Shown piece by piece: positions 9,568 through 22,080 of a stretch of DNA of 64,000 nucleotides. The position numbers were made by a program, and so were the translations under genes. The stretch is taken from positions 418,256 to 482,255 of the forward strand of contig JAJVDF010000257.1 of NCBI GenBank assembly GCA_022410635.1, in the 5' to 3' direction. The notes beneath the pieces were generated by a model that had not been told where the DNA came from, ran no database searches, and was given only the letters and a program-made list of their open reading frames with translations. Source of the DNA: Tretioscincus oriximinensis (lineage: Eukaryota; Chordata; Lepidosauria; Squamata; Gymnophthalmidae). Position 1 is the first letter of the stretch. Each line of letters opens with the position of its first letter.

Positions 9568-11180
9568 GATTGATTTATTTTCCATTTGCACAGTTTGACT
9601 CTAACAGGGATTGTGATTTGTAATTCAGTTGACACAACCGTGCAGCTTGCTGTTGCTTGGTTTGTGTCAAAATACTAAAGTCAGAAATCAGATTTGTGTC
9701 ATCCAGAAGCATTCTTCCCATCCCAACAGCCCTTTCTCCAGTGTAGTGTGAGACTGAGTTCTACTGATCGGTATCTATTGTGTGGACAAATATGTTAGTT
9801 TGCTGTGTGGTGTCTGAAGATTTTAGCACTGGAAACTTGGAATCTGTTCAAAAGCTTCTCTGAGGCAGGAAGGGCGGTTGTTGCTTCTGTGAGCTTTGGC
9901 ATGACAAATCTGTTTTAGGATGGTTACACTATGACCATTTTGGAGAAGGCTCTTTTCTTTCCTCTGTTGATTTGCATTGAGAGAATAATTCCTCATGCAA
10001 CTCAATTTATTTGTCAGGTGAAATGGTCAATTTGTTATTAGACCAGATTTGCATTTACCTGATTTAATCCATTTTAATAAAAGTTGGGGCTCCCACCTGG
10101 GATAGAGTTTTGTACCTTTAATGGTTAAAGAAGAGAAACCTTTTCACCAGGTGTAACTTCTAATGCCTGCTGCATCTGGGAGGAAAAATAATTACTTCAC
10201 ACCCATTAAAGGGGCAAAACACAATCTCAGTTTTTAGGGGGGATTCCTAGTAGAAGTGAATTAGCTTGATTTGCACAGTGCTAGTAATCCATTTTAGGCT
10301 CTAAAACTGATTACTGAGTCTGAGTAAACAGAACCTAAGGCAAATTAATTCACTAAAGTGAATTAAATTAGGTAAATGCAAATCAGTCTTACATTAATAG
10401 CCACTAGAGAAAAGAGATCTTGACTGTGGCTCTCTAGCTCTTGGATTTATGCTGAAGCCAATGAGTCAGTTTACATGGATTTTATTTCGTTGATATTTTC
10501 CCCCATAATGCAACCTCAATACCTTGGAGGGTTTTCCTCTTTTCCATCTAAGGTTCTCTCTGTTTGAGAACTGACTTATCTTTGTTCTAGAAGCCAATAT
10601 AATCTGCTATTTCTGGACTAAATTTTATGAAAGGATTTATGAGTAATAGGTTTATCTTACTATTGATGATAGTCAGATACTCAGCTGTTGAGAGAATGTT
10701 TTTGGATGGTTAGAAAGCACTGTTTGGCAAAAGTGTTTGCAGTTGTTCCAAACTACCACAGGGAGGATATTGTTTGGGAGACTNTTCCTAGTGAGAAGGC
10801 TATATTCATGGTAAGTAAAAGTAGACGATGAATTACTTGCTGACTCTGTAGTTATCCAGAACAGATCTGTTTTAAATTATTTTGAAGTCTTATATGAAAT
10901 CTAGTAGTTTGAACTTTTTTTTTTTAGTTTTGTTCACTCTATCTTTGTTTATGAAAGGGAAGATACAATTCTTGGTATCCTGAAGAGAGATTTGCTTTAC
11001 CACAAAAGCTACCAGACTATTGATAGCCCCCATCTTTGACCAGGGCTTTTTCACTGGTGACTGACACACTTTTGGTGCTGGTTCCAGCTGGATTAAATAG
11101 TGTCTGGTTTGGTATAGTAGTTACGGCAATACAATGTCTGCGTAATGTCCATGGAGTTTAAACCAAAAGATGTGTATGGA
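9568..11180. other. Mostly unassigned; short dispersed repeat at 10115-10222
   Basis: AAGAGAAACCTTTTCACCAG through CACCCATTAAAGGGGCAAAA recurs at about 21980-22080, so it is a dispersed repeat of unknown class. The remainder is AT-rich with no recognised feature. Confidence 0.4.
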
Positions 11181-11811
11181 CAGTGCTTTTTTTCCAAAAC
11201 AAAAGGTGCCGGAACTAACACCGGTGGCGACGGGGGNNNNNNNNNNNNNNNNNNNNNNNNNNNNNNNNNNNNNNNNNNNNNNNNNNNNNNNNNNNNNNNN
11301 NNNNNNNNNNNNNNNNNNNNNNNNNNNNNNNNNNNNNNNNNNNNNNNNNNNNNNNNNNNNNNNNNNNNNNNNNNNNNNNNNNNNNNNNNNNNNNNNNNNN
11401 NNNNNNNNNNNNNNNNNNNNNNNNNNNNNNNNNNNNNNNNNNNNNNNNNNNNNNNNNNNNNNNNNNNNNNNNNNNNNNNNNNNNNNNNNNNNNNNNNNNN
11501 NNNNNNNNNNNNNNNNNNNNNNNNNNNNNNNNNNNNNNNNNNNNNNNNNNNNNNNNNNNNNNNNNNNNNNNNNNNNNNNNNNNNNNNNNNNNNNNNNNNN
11601 NNNNNNNNNNNNNNNNNNNNNNNNNNNNNNNNNNNNNNNNNNNNNNNNNNNNNNNNNNNNNNNNNNNNNNNNNNNNNNNNNNNNNNNNNNNNNNNNNNNN
11701 NNNNNNNNNNNNNNNNNNNNNNNNNNGTGCACCCCCCCCCGCGCGCGCCCCCGCCTAAATAAAAGGTGCCGGAACTGCGTTCCGGTGCGTTCCGTCACAA
11801 AAAAAGCCCTG
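11181..11811. mobile_element. Second member of the GC-rich hAT family, containing an assembly gap
   Basis: The left end CAGTGCTTTTTTTCCAAAAC and the right end (read inwards CAGGGCTTTTTTTGTGACGG) are the two ends of the 4978-5479 element in opposite orientation. An exact 8-bp duplication, TGTATGGA, flanks it (11173-11180 and 11812-11819). GGTGCCGGAAC blocks lie inside both ends. The centre is a run of 490 N (11237-11726), bordered by C- and G-rich sequence. True length is unknown. Confidence 0.85.
11237..11726. other. Assembly gap (490 N)
   Basis: An unbroken run of N inside the GC-rich core of a hAT element. Any open frame reported across it is meaningless. Confidence 1.
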
Positions 11812-11819
11812 TGTATGGA

Positions 11820-12785
11820 ACATACTAGAAGGGTATAGTGCTTCTACTTAGCTGCTCCAACATGAAGATGAAATACCCTATTACATCCAATAGGTTACAG
11901 CATGCATCTAATGAGATTTTTACCAGACTGGAATGCACATTACAAAATAAAGATTTTAGCTTATCAAATGCATCCAAAACCTCCAAACAATGGTACAAAA
12001 TAAAAGTGCAATAATACACTTTGTCTATTCTCATGTGAAGTTTTATGAAAAACACAAAGTTAAAATCAAACTTCTTAGATTTGATCCACATAGTTTTTCA
12101 TCCTCTTGTAGTTATTGAAGTATTTACACATCAAAGTGGCTTATGCATATAAATAACTGATGGCACTACCAGGTTCAGTGGAGGCCTGAAGTTGGGGACC
12201 AGGACTAATATTCCTTGTTCTTCACTGCTGTTGTCTTTTCTTTTCTCATGTTCTGTTAATTCATATTTACTTATTATGCCTTCTTTGTGTCTTATTTGTC
12301 TCTTACATCTCTTTCCCCCTTATTGCTCTGCTGTTTATCTTTTATCACATTTCTTGCCTAACTGTTTCAGTGTTACCTACTTTCCACCTTATATTCACGT
12401 GTATGATAATCAGTTTGCCCATCCAATAAATCTCACTGGCATGGCAGTATCACTTCAATGGGGAGTCTGGACGTTTCTAAAAATCCATGGATACCATCAC
12501 TACAACTAAACCTTCAAATTTTAATGGTCCACATCAAAGATCGAAAGAGTTTGTCACTCTCAAATTCCTGTGGATCTGAGGCATTTCCTCCAAAATCACT
12601 GATCCTTTCTTCATGGACCTTATTCCTGATTACCTGGAATAGGAGTATGCCATGTATATGGCAGAATAGATTATGGTAGGCCCCAACTGAGGGTTTGTCT
12701 TAGAGCACATCCCCAGAACAGAGTTTGCCTCACTATTTCTTTAAAAAATATTAAATGCATCTACCTTAAGGCTTCCATTCTGCTC
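11820..12785. other. No recognised feature
   Basis: AT-rich sequence with two plus-strand frames of about 70-105 codons that show no protein-like motif or splice context. Confidence 0.35.
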
Positions 12786-12789
12786 NGAC

Positions 12790-13140
12790 CCATTGCATAA
12801 GGTATTGCTGTGCTTGGCTGACTACAGTCCTCAGCATTCTCTGTCAGCCAAAAGCCAATTAACTTTTACATGGAGCCCTGAAGTCTCACAAGATTTGCCA
12901 AGTTCACATTGCTGTTCGGATTTTACAAAATGCCCTCTGTTGAATTGCACAATCTGAGTGACCAGAAATTCTGTGTAAATGGACCTTTAAAATGAATGGA
13001 TCACCTTACATGAGTTATTTGTAGAATGGATTGAAGGTGATGTTACTGCCAATTCAGTAGAAATTGTGCATGGGGATGTGACCCAAGTTTATACTGGGAT
13101 CTATCCAGAATATAATCCAGAACATGATTTAGGGCAAAAA
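12790..13140. repeat. Dispersed repeat family X, copy 1
   Basis: ATTGCTGTGCTTGGCTGACT, CAGCATTCTCTGTCAGCCAA and later GATGTTACTGCCAATTCAGT match, in order, blocks at 47900-48455 and partly at 57085-57480. No coding frame. Probably a non-autonomous DNA transposon, class unproven. Confidence 0.5.
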
Positions 13141-14630
13141 TGGGCTACCGTGAGGAATTAAGGAATATTTGTTGGGAGTCACCAACATATTACCTGGTCC
13201 ATGACTGAATTGCAATTTAGATAGATAAACCCTCCACCACTGCTAAGTTCCATAGCAAAAGAGAAAAGATCTAATACCTAATGTGTTTCAGAACTGCTTT
13301 TTAGATGTAGAAATGGGTGTCTTTTGGCACATATCTAAAAAGATATTCTATGAAGAAGAGACTCAGAGGCTTTATCTTCTTTTGATTAAAACACAAGCTT
13401 CTATCTATTCATCTAACACATCTGTGGGCTGTTGTTGGCATTCACATTCATAAGGCCTCAGGGGAGATTTGTACTTCCTGACCCAATTTCCTGGATTTGA
13501 ATATTAAGGACCAAACATGGTGAGAAGAAGAGCCTATGCCTTGGTTTTCACTTAAGCTTTTACTGTGAATATTCAGACCCATGAAAAATGTGCATTGGCC
13601 ACATAGGCCCTCCAACCTTAAGTAAATTTTGTGTACTCTGGATATGTCTGCTTATATACCAGAGAAGCTAAGGGACTGAATGATTGCTGTCTTTGTTTTC
13701 TCATTTAAGCTTTACAACTAAGAACAGCTGAAGCACCATTTGGGAAATGGATTTATATGAATTCCTTTTACTGGAAATGTTTATACTTTGTTCCTGAGAA
13801 ATAACCCAAGTATCTTGACAATATAGCGCAGGCTTCGAATCTATGCATGTTGGAAAGAGAACAGTAGGATATCATTCCTTGTGAAGACGTTTAGAAAAAT
13901 GCCTGTAATCTTTTTCAAGGGCAGATATATCTTCCAGACATGTTGATCTGAAGCATTGGAAAAAGCTGTGTGTATGTGCATAGAGGGCAGGACAGAAATT
14001 CTGTGAGATCCAAGACAGTGGAGATAGGTGGAACATACTTAGAATGAATTTAAACATAATGTACTTTTCCTAAGTGAGTTTTGAAAACTGGTGTTGGTCC
14101 CAAATTAATAAGCTTTATATGTCTGTTTAAGTTATTTGGGTCTGTGCAAAGCCTTTATTAAACTAAACAAAATTACAAAAAGATCAAAATTTCTGTTGAC
14201 GAACATGTGAAAATGGATGACTTCTGTGGTTACATCCTATATTCCTTTTGTCCAGATTGTGTCAGACATGGGAATGGCATAATGGCACTGCAGTACCTTA
14301 CAGCATAGTCCTTGAGCACCAATTGAGCAAGCCAATGTGTGGAACATGTCTAAGAGTCCAGCAGTTATTAATTGTGGCTCTGATTTCATACACTGAAACA
14401 ATAAAGGAAGTTTTATTTTTCTACTGATATTTTTCAGTGAGTTCTGGACCTAGTGTCATAGTTATGGGGCTTTCTGGTGTGCTCATACTTTCCTTCATTA
14501 GCAAATCCTAGGGTAAGTAATAACAGCAAAAATAAAACATACAAATTATTAAAATAATATTTTACACAAAGCCCTCTGTCCTCTGACCCATTTAACACCC
14601 CTTCCTGGCAGGGCGAAACCCTATCTAAGA
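13141..14630. other. No recognised feature
   Basis: AT-rich intronic sequence with no repeat or coding feature I can support. Confidence 0.35.
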
Positions 14631-14633
14631 GAT

Positions 14634-14815
14634 GATCTGCACACTGTGTTTTTTGTTTTTGCTTTCCTTATGCTATGATGTCTTAATTCTGCAAAGTTCA
14701 ATGGCACACCATCATAGCATAGGGAAACTGTAAGGAAAAAGCGTATCACTTAAGAAAACATTAGGGAAAAGCAGTTTTTGCAGTACCCTGGCATCTTGAC
14801 TAGCACAGTGTGCAC
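14634..14815. mobile_element. Foldback MITE candidate
   Basis: An outer inverted repeat TGCACACTGTG (14638-14648 against 14804-14814) and an inner one around ATGCTATGATG / CATCATAGCAT (14670-14680 against 14710-14720) are nested in about 180 bp, with poly-T and poly-A rich arms. Target duplication not established. Confidence 0.5.
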
Positions 14816-14959
14816 ATGTATGATAGTGCATGCGCAAATGTCAACAATGTTGCTTTTCATCTGGGGATTTTCACATTGGCGAAATCCCTGGATTAGCAGC
14901 ACAATACTAGTAACCAAGTAAGGTCACAGCACATTTCTGATTATGTGATAATCATTTAT

Positions 14960-15370
14960 AGAATTAGGAAGTTGTGCCTGTGAATACACCCTACGAATCA
15001 AAGGCTTTGGTAAAGAGGTAGTTTTTTTTAATCTGCACTGAAAACTATATAATATGGGAATCCAACAAATCTCCAGAGAGAGGCTAATGAAGACCTTGAG
15101 GACCACCATAGAAAAGGTCCTTCTGTGTATCTGTGACTTTTGTACCTCTGAAACATCTCAAGGTTCTGCCCTTGTGTTATAATATACAAAGAGATCTATG
15201 TAGAAAAGGATGTTCCTTCCTAAGGGCCTAAGTCATTTAGAACTTTATATGTGAAGAACACTTTGAATTGGGCACAGTAGCAAGCAGCCACTGTAGATCC
15301 TTCAAGATCTGTGTGATGTACATCTAGCTAGAGATTCCCATCAGCACTATAAATGAGCTTCTTAAAAATG
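14960..15370 (-). mobile_element. L2-clade LINE fragment (end of reverse transcriptase ORF)
   Basis: Read on the minus strand, it contains remnants LKDLQWL, GPFLWW and FQCRLKKTTSLPKPL, corresponding to the C-terminal end of the L2 reverse transcriptase ORF (consensus L-K-x-L-x-W-L, then SLWN, then FK/RxxLKTxLF). Stops and frameshifts break it. The opposite strand shows the familiar TTTGAATTGGGCACAG block. Confidence 0.65.
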
Positions 15371-15608
15371 CCCATTTTAGATGGATTTTCCATATTTCTA
15401 TACATGCATGCTAAATGTTCTTTAAACTTCAATGTTCCTTAAAATATTCTTGGTGTGGCATCAGCAGTAGCATTATAATTGTCAGCACAGCTGCTGTGAA
15501 ATGTCTATTAGAATGAAAGGTGGATACTGCGTAAGAAAGAATGCAATCTCTAATCATAGGGTGGAGGCAAATGGTCAGAGAAGAAATGTCAGAGAAAATC
15601 AAAATTAT

Positions 15609-17771
15609 AACATAAGAACATAAGAAGAGCCATACTGGATCAGCCCAGAGCCCATCTAGTCCAGCATTCTGTCTCACACAGGGTCCCACCAGATGCACCT
15701 GGGCATTCCGAACAGAGGAAAGCAAAATATGCACCTGTTCATGTCTCCCTGCAAATGGTATTTCAGGAGTCCTGCCTGTTGCTCCATCCCGGAGGCAACA
15801 TCCAGACATCCATCCTAGTATCCATTTATACCCTTGGTGTCCATAAACCTGTCTAGTCCTGTCTTGAAACTATCCAAGCTGTTAGCTACCATTACCTCTT
15901 CAGGAAGTAAATTCCACAGGCCGATGACCCTCTGGCTGAAAAAATACTTTCCTTTGTCTGTTCTCACTTTTCTACCCAACAGTTTTAAGGAGTGCCCTCT
16001 GGTCCTTGTGTTGTGTGATAGAGAAAACATTTTTTCTCTATTCACCCTGTCGATCCCATGCATGATTTTGTATACTTCAGTCAGATCACCCCTCAAACGT
16101 CTCTTTCAAGGCTGAAAAGGCCCAGACCTTGCAGCCTTGCTTCGTAAGGGAGGTGCTCCAGACCCTTGATCATTTTTGTTGCCCTTTTTTGCACCTTCTC
16201 CAGTTCCAAAATATCCCTCTTGAGATGTGGTGACCAGAATTGAACACAGTATTCCAAATGTGGCATCACCACAGATTTATAAAGAGGCAAAACAACATTT
16301 GCTGACTTGTTTTCGATTCCTTTCCTAATTATCCCCAACATGGAATTTGCCTTTTTTGCTGCTGCTGCACACTGGGTTGACATTTTCATTGAATTGTGCA
16401 CCAACACCCCAAGATCCTTTTCTTGCTCGGTCACAGAAAGCTTGGTTCCCATCAGGTGGTAGGAGTAGTTTGGGTTCTTTGCCCCAATATGCATGACCTT
16501 GCACTTGCTTAAGTTGAAGTGCATTTGCCACTTTGATGCCCACTCACCCACTTTCAATAAATCACTCTGGAGTGCCTTACAATCATTTTCAGTTTTCACT
16601 ACCCTGAACAGTTTAGTGTCGTCAGCAAACTTGGCTACTTCGCTGTTTACCTCGGCATCCAGATCATTTATAAACATATTGAAAAGCAAGAGTCCCAGTA
16701 TGGATCCCTGGGGTACCCCACTTCTCCCCTCTTTCCACTCAGAAAACTGTCCATTTAATACTACCCTCTGTTTTCTATCTTTTAGCCAGTTTCCAATCCA
16801 GGACAAAGTCTGTCCTCTTATACCATGAGTGTGGAGCTTTGTTAGAAGCCTTTGATGAGGGACTTTATCAAAAGCCTTCTGAAAATCTAGATAGACAANA
16901 TCAACTGGATCCCCTTTATCTACATGTTTGTTAACACTCTCAAAGAATTCTAGCAAGTTGGTAAGGCATGATTTACCTTTGCAGAAGCCATGGTGAGTTT
17001 CATTCAGCAATGTGTGCTTCTCCATGTGTTTATTAATTTTGTCCTTAGTTATAGTTTCCAACACTTTACCTGGAATTGATGTTAAACTGATGGGTCTATA
17101 ATTTCCAGGATCACCCTGGGATCCTTTTTTCAAGAATGGTGTTACATTAGCTACCTTCCAATCTATTGGTACTATGCCTGATCTTAAGGAGAGATTAAAT
17201 ATTTTGTTTAGAAGTTCAGCAATTTCGCATTTGTGTTCTTTAAGAATTCTTGGGTGAATGCCGTCTGGCCCTGGGAATTTATAAATGTTCAGCTTATTAA
17301 GGCTAGCAAGGACCTCCTCCCTTGTTATCTCTATCCAGTTTAATTCCTCTGGTGTTCTTTCTGAGAAAACTAAATATGTTGCGGGTAAATTCCCTCTGTC
17401 TTCTTCAGTGAAAACTGAAGCAAAAAATTCATTTAACCTCTCTGCGATCTCCACGTCCTCCTTGATTTTGCCCTTTTGTCCATTGCTGTCGAGTGGTCCG
17501 ACTGCTTTCCTGGTAGGATTCCTATTTCTGATATATTTGAAAAAGTCCTTATTATTTCTTTTAATATTCTTTGCAATGTGCTCCTCAAAGTTTTTCTTCA
17601 CATCCCTGACTACCACCTTGCATTTGGTTTGCCACAGTTTGTTCTCCCTTCTGTTCTCGTCACTAGGATAAGCTTTCCACTTTTTTAAATGAGTTTCTCT
17701 TCATTCTAATTACTTCCTTTACTGCAGAGGTAAGCCATACGGGTGTCTTCTTGGACTTGGTAGAACCCTAA
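15609..17771 (-). mobile_element. CR1-clade LINE, 5'-truncated, about 2.16 kb
   Basis: This is the longest LINE copy. The 3' end is at 15609, where the minus strand ends in TTATGTTC-type 8-bp repeats after a 3'UTR of about 200 bp. The RT ORF (15815-17760) lies upstream, and the copy breaks off near 17771 within the ORF, so the N-terminal endonuclease is missing. Other copies of the same subfamily lie at 24886-25230, 27500-27630, 37352-37844, 42578-44671, 54839-55580 and 59697-61312. Confidence 0.88.
15815..17760 (-). pseudogene. CR1 ORF2 reverse transcriptase, two frameshifts
   Basis: The main frame (507 codons, 17616-16093) carries RT landmarks: GPDGI near residue 116, YRPISLTSIPGKVLE near 173, YLDFQKAFD at 242-250, SGVPQGSILG at 299-308 and the catalytic FADD at 330-333. 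The thumb region ends FSLERDV. A 1-base deletion near 16108 (GAAAGAGACG where sister copies have GAAAGGCGACG) ends that frame. The C-terminal 93 codons continue in another frame to 15815 (motifs VYKIMHG, FFSQRVIGLWNLLPEEV). A second shift, one extra A in the run near 17683, separates the upstream codons KKTPVWLTSAVKEVIRMKRN. An N makes one residue of the DFQKAFD region unknown. In life this enzyme primes reverse transcription at the target. This copy is dead but little decayed. Confidence 0.85.
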
Positions 17772-20470
17772 CAATGTATTTTGACTAGCATCTTACTTAT
17801 TGACAATTTCTGCACCCAATCACACATAGGAAGACCACAAAATGCTTTTAAACTAACCACCACAGGGAACCCATTTTGGTGGCATAACCCCGTGGCAATG
17901 CAGTCCCACAGCTCCATAGGTTAAAAACTTTCATCCCTGGTTGTCAAACCTTTTGGAACTAACTCTGAAGCTGGGCTTGCCATAGTCTACACCAGCATGT
18001 GGAATGGCAGCTCTGTATTTTAGAATATTATCCAGAAGAAGACCCAGTGCAAAAAGAAACTTGCATTTGCAAGTCTCAGTTTACATCAAGCCTTTCTAAC
18101 CAGAGGAAGGGATTGTTTAGCTATGAGCTAAACGTCCCCTTCAGAGCAGCAGAGGGCAAATTATATTCCTCCAGATGCTGCTGATCTGTATCTCCCATTT
18201 TTCCTTTCCATTGGCTTTGCAATCGTGTAGCTATAAGCCATCATTTGGACAGCTCTATAGTAGAGGATCATTTCAAGACAAAATAATGAATTATTTTCTT
18301 TTTATCAACATTATTTTTTAGAAATAGCCAGCTATTTATGATTCAATAGGAAGTTTTCCTTTTCCTCCTTTAACAGTTTTGGTTTCTCTCTAGATCCTAA
18401 AAAAAAAGCTTTCACATTAATAATACTTGCTCTGCAGACTAAAATTTCCCAGAAGAACGTACATTTTTAATGAAGGTTGGAAACCACAGGCCATCCTGTC
18501 TGTACAGTTAATTTTACTTGGACATAGTATGTTACAATGCAATGTGCTGAGGGTGGACTACTTAAGCACAGATCATAATTCATGTGCACACAGATAGTCC
18601 AAAAGTAACTTGAGAATTGGAAAATGGTAAGTGGTAACAAAACAAGAATTACTCAAATTGACAAGCATCGAAGAATCATCAAAACATAATTTATAACAAT
18701 TAAACCAGCAGATAAAACAATAAAATACTAACAATACTAGCAATTAAATCTGAGATTGCGGGATAATTAAAGGAGGCCTTAATTGAAAAGTGTATCAGAA
18801 ATAGACAGTGAAATATGGACTGACAATATTTGACAACATTAAAAAGAGAAGATTCTTTCCGACTTAAAACCTGATCACACATTGACTGTGAAAACTTCAG
18901 TCATGAAGAATGAGCCAGGTTAGTGCAGGAGTAAGTCAGAGAAGAGTCCAACACGTCAATCATAAAGACCAGTTTCACTCCAATTCTATTTCATAAACTA
19001 GAATTTCACTCAAATTTTATACAGAGCCCAGAAGTTGAATTAAAGGGAGAACACTTTATCAGCCTATTTCCATAAATTACGCCACTTAAATTAATTACTT
19101 ATATTACTCATTCTTTTTTCATGTATCCCTAAAAATCCTGGTTTATATCCCTGAAAATGCCAGTACTTGTAATACAGGTTGGGAACCACTGGTCTAAAAG
19201 AAAGATGCAATAAAACAGTTAAAAGTGAATAAAAGGTTTCTTGTCTCTTCATTTCCTCTTTTCTTGTTCAAATTGCATATTCGCCAGCTAGTGGATATAT
19301 ACTTCAGCCTGTAGAATATAGTGCTTTCAGTTATAGAGGAGAATAAGAATGGAATTAAGCCAACAACTCTTATTTTAGGTTTGTCTTCTAATTTTTCTCT
19401 TATTTGCTTATTCTTGATGTCAGTCTTAAGTCCTATTCCATTAAGACAGATGTTTTACTATAATGCATTTTGCAGGCTGTGCTTCTGAACAGAATTGGAA
19501 GATGTCTGAATAAAATTCCATCAAATATGGGCCTTTGTTTTGGTATATTTTCTGTGGAAATCATAGTCCTTCCACTGACTGCTTGTTGTAGATGTTCTTA
19601 ATCCATCACTGAACTCTTTCCACCAACCTGGAATCTCTCTTTTTTTCAACATGATGTGATTACATAGGACAGTGTTTCTGATTGCAGAATAATGACTCTC
19701 TCTCCCTTGCTTGTTTTTCCTCTGGGATTTTTGTTCAGTTTCCTTAACATCAAAATAACAGCCTTATAGATGATTGAAGTTGACAGCTCTTGCTGTGACA
19801 TTACAAGGAAATGTCACTTGAGCGCTTTCACTATTCTCTGTGTGCACACTGAAACTGGTTTTGAAATTTTATTCGAAGGTAAAGATTTTTGCTTATTGTA
19901 GATCAATTATAACTGGAACAAGAATGAGATCCATAAACAAAATGGGCCTAAGGGTAACAGATTACACTGAATAGTTAAAAGTTTTTCCAGATGCAAAGGA
20001 AACTAGGAGATTGTAATCTTCCTTTGCCCCTTTATAATGGAAGCCAAGTNGGTATTAAACAATTACTGGTTTCTGTTTTGTGGTCCATATGGAGATTTAT
20101 TGACTTGAGTGCAAATATTGACTGAAGAGGAACAGCTCAAGATTACTACTTACCCCAAGGCATTATAAATTTAAATGCTAAGTGAAAGCAGATGTTTGCG
20201 TGCTAGATTCATTCTCTGCAATCTGTTTACAGTATGGTTAATAGTTCTTCTAATAATCAAAACCACCCCAAAGCTCCTTATATTGAACTGTATGGTGCAA
20301 ACACCTAACAAGGAAGCGGAAATGGGAAGAACTTTGCCCCTGGATGATGCATGAATTTCGTGTGTTAATGAAGACCCACATTCACTTCATCTTGAATTTC
20401 ACTCGTGATAACGTCCAGATTGCATCTTGTAATTTCCCATCAAATGATTAAGTTTTGTAAGAAATGTGTT
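17772..20470. other. No recognised feature
   Basis: About 2.7 kb of AT-rich sequence; no exon, repeat family or regulatory motif that I can support. Confidence 0.35.
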
Positions 20471-20596
20471 TCTAGCAAGGGAGTCCATAGCATCTTGGAG
20501 ACTAACAAGATGCTAAGCAGATTTTTTTTGCAAAAGTTCATGATGCCTACCCTTTTCTTGTTAGCTTTTAAAGTGGTATAATGACCCCTTTCTAGA
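20471..20596. mobile_element. Penelope-like terminal hairpin, solo
   Basis: TCTAGCAAGGGAGTCCATAG and GAGACTAACAAG on the left pair with CTTGTTAGCTTTTAAAGTGG and ACCCCTTTCTAGA on the right. The spacer is about 50 bases and holds GGCATCATGA-type sequence. Same terminal unit as 51324-51478. Arms are diverged. Confidence 0.6.
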
Positions 20597-21993
20597 AATT
20601 CTCTTAACTTGACTGACATGGCGATGTCTTTGAATTCTACCATAAGGAAAGTGTGTGTTTTATAAAAGTGTGCGTCCTGTCCCAATTCACTGTATTTGAA
20701 GGTCTTAAGGGAACATATGCTGTATATATGTTGACTACGTTCTGCATAGTCTGGAACCTTTTCTGGAGAGCCCTACACTTCGTTATGTTTCACAATTAGC
20801 ACAAAATCTTTCAAACAATGAATCTCTTTGCAGATTATTGAGCAAGCTACAATAACAGCCAACTATTCAGAGATAATAGTATGAAAGGAGGAATACCCTG
20901 ATTTAAAGTTTTTTATTCAGTTGCATTCTGAATAATGGGTAAGCAGCTGCATCTTCACCAGCCATCTGAATGTGTACAGTGTAAGTGCCTGGTGTACCTC
21001 AGAGGGAAGAGAATTCTACAACTTGAGTGATGTCACAGAGAAGATTCTCCCATGTGTCTACAGCTCTTTGATGTTCCTTTGCATAGATGACCAAATTGCA
21101 CCAGTCATGCCTTTGCTTTCTCTTATTGTCAGTCCTTTGTTCCACAACTCTGTCAGGAGCTGGGATAATTTCCAATTCTTCATCCACCACTGGCTTCTGG
21201 GATGTAAGGAGCTCCTCAAGGGCATAGGCCGGAAAAATAAGGGGTCTGCCTGTTCTTTTTCCAGCTGACTGATGTGGACTGAAGGATCTTTTCCTCACTC
21301 ATAGTCAGAGGTGCACATACAATGCTTGATGTCTTCAAACTCCCCTTGTCATCTCCATCGTCTCACATGCAACCTGCTCAGCTATCTAAATATTTGATAT
21401 GTCTCTTTTGAGCTTTTATTCATCTCATTAAAGCAAAATTCAAAGTTCAAAATATGTATTTGACTCTATAGTAAATTGCAACAGCCTAAATTGAGCTCCA
21501 TATGAAAGTGGCACTTTAAGCAAGTACAATTTAAGATGAATTCCACAGCTAACAATATTTATTTGTTTATATATGTGTATACATAAGCAAATACATACAT
21601 ATGGAGGAGGAACTGATGCAGGCTGAAAAAGCATGATTTTGTGCTTCTAGTGTCATTTATGTGCCTTTTGGACAATTTTGATTTTTTTAATTTATTTTCC
21701 TCTGGGAAAAGAAAACTCGCAAAAAATGCCTCCTTTGGAATTTATCTTACATTATACTGAAGAGAAAGGAAAATCTTGGTAAATAAGTGACTTCTTAGGA
21801 CTTTGGGGAACAAATATTATTAATTCAAGAAGCGAATCCACTTGAAAAGCTTCTCTGGGAAAATTCATCATTGAATGAGCTGTACAGAAATTAAATATTG
21901 ACTGTGTTGTAATTGATAGTGAAAATATTAACAGCATCCAGATAGGGTTTCCGTATAGAACTTGGACATAGCTTTGCATTTATAGAAGAGAGG
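20597..21993. other. Mostly unassigned; weak L2 3'UTR remnant near 20960-21060
   Basis: CCTCAGAGGGAAGAGAATTC and GTCACAGAGAAGATTCTCCC at 20998-21050 resemble the L2 3'UTR block also seen at 36872-37170, in minus orientation. The rest is unassigned. Confidence 0.35.
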
Positions 21994-22080
21994 CCCTTTC
22001 ACCAGGTGTCACTTCTAATGCCTCCTGTATGTTGGAGGGGACACACACCACTTTTTCATACCCATTAAAGATGCAAAACT
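21980..22080. repeat. Dispersed repeat family Y, copy 2
   Basis: GAGGCCCTTTCACCAGGTGT, ACTTCTAATGCCTCCTG and CATACCCATTAAAG match 10115-10222 in the same order and spacing. Class unknown. Confidence 0.55.

Noticed and set aside
11121..11838. Frames of 205-225 codons
   Set aside because: They run through 490 unknown bases and have no real coding content.
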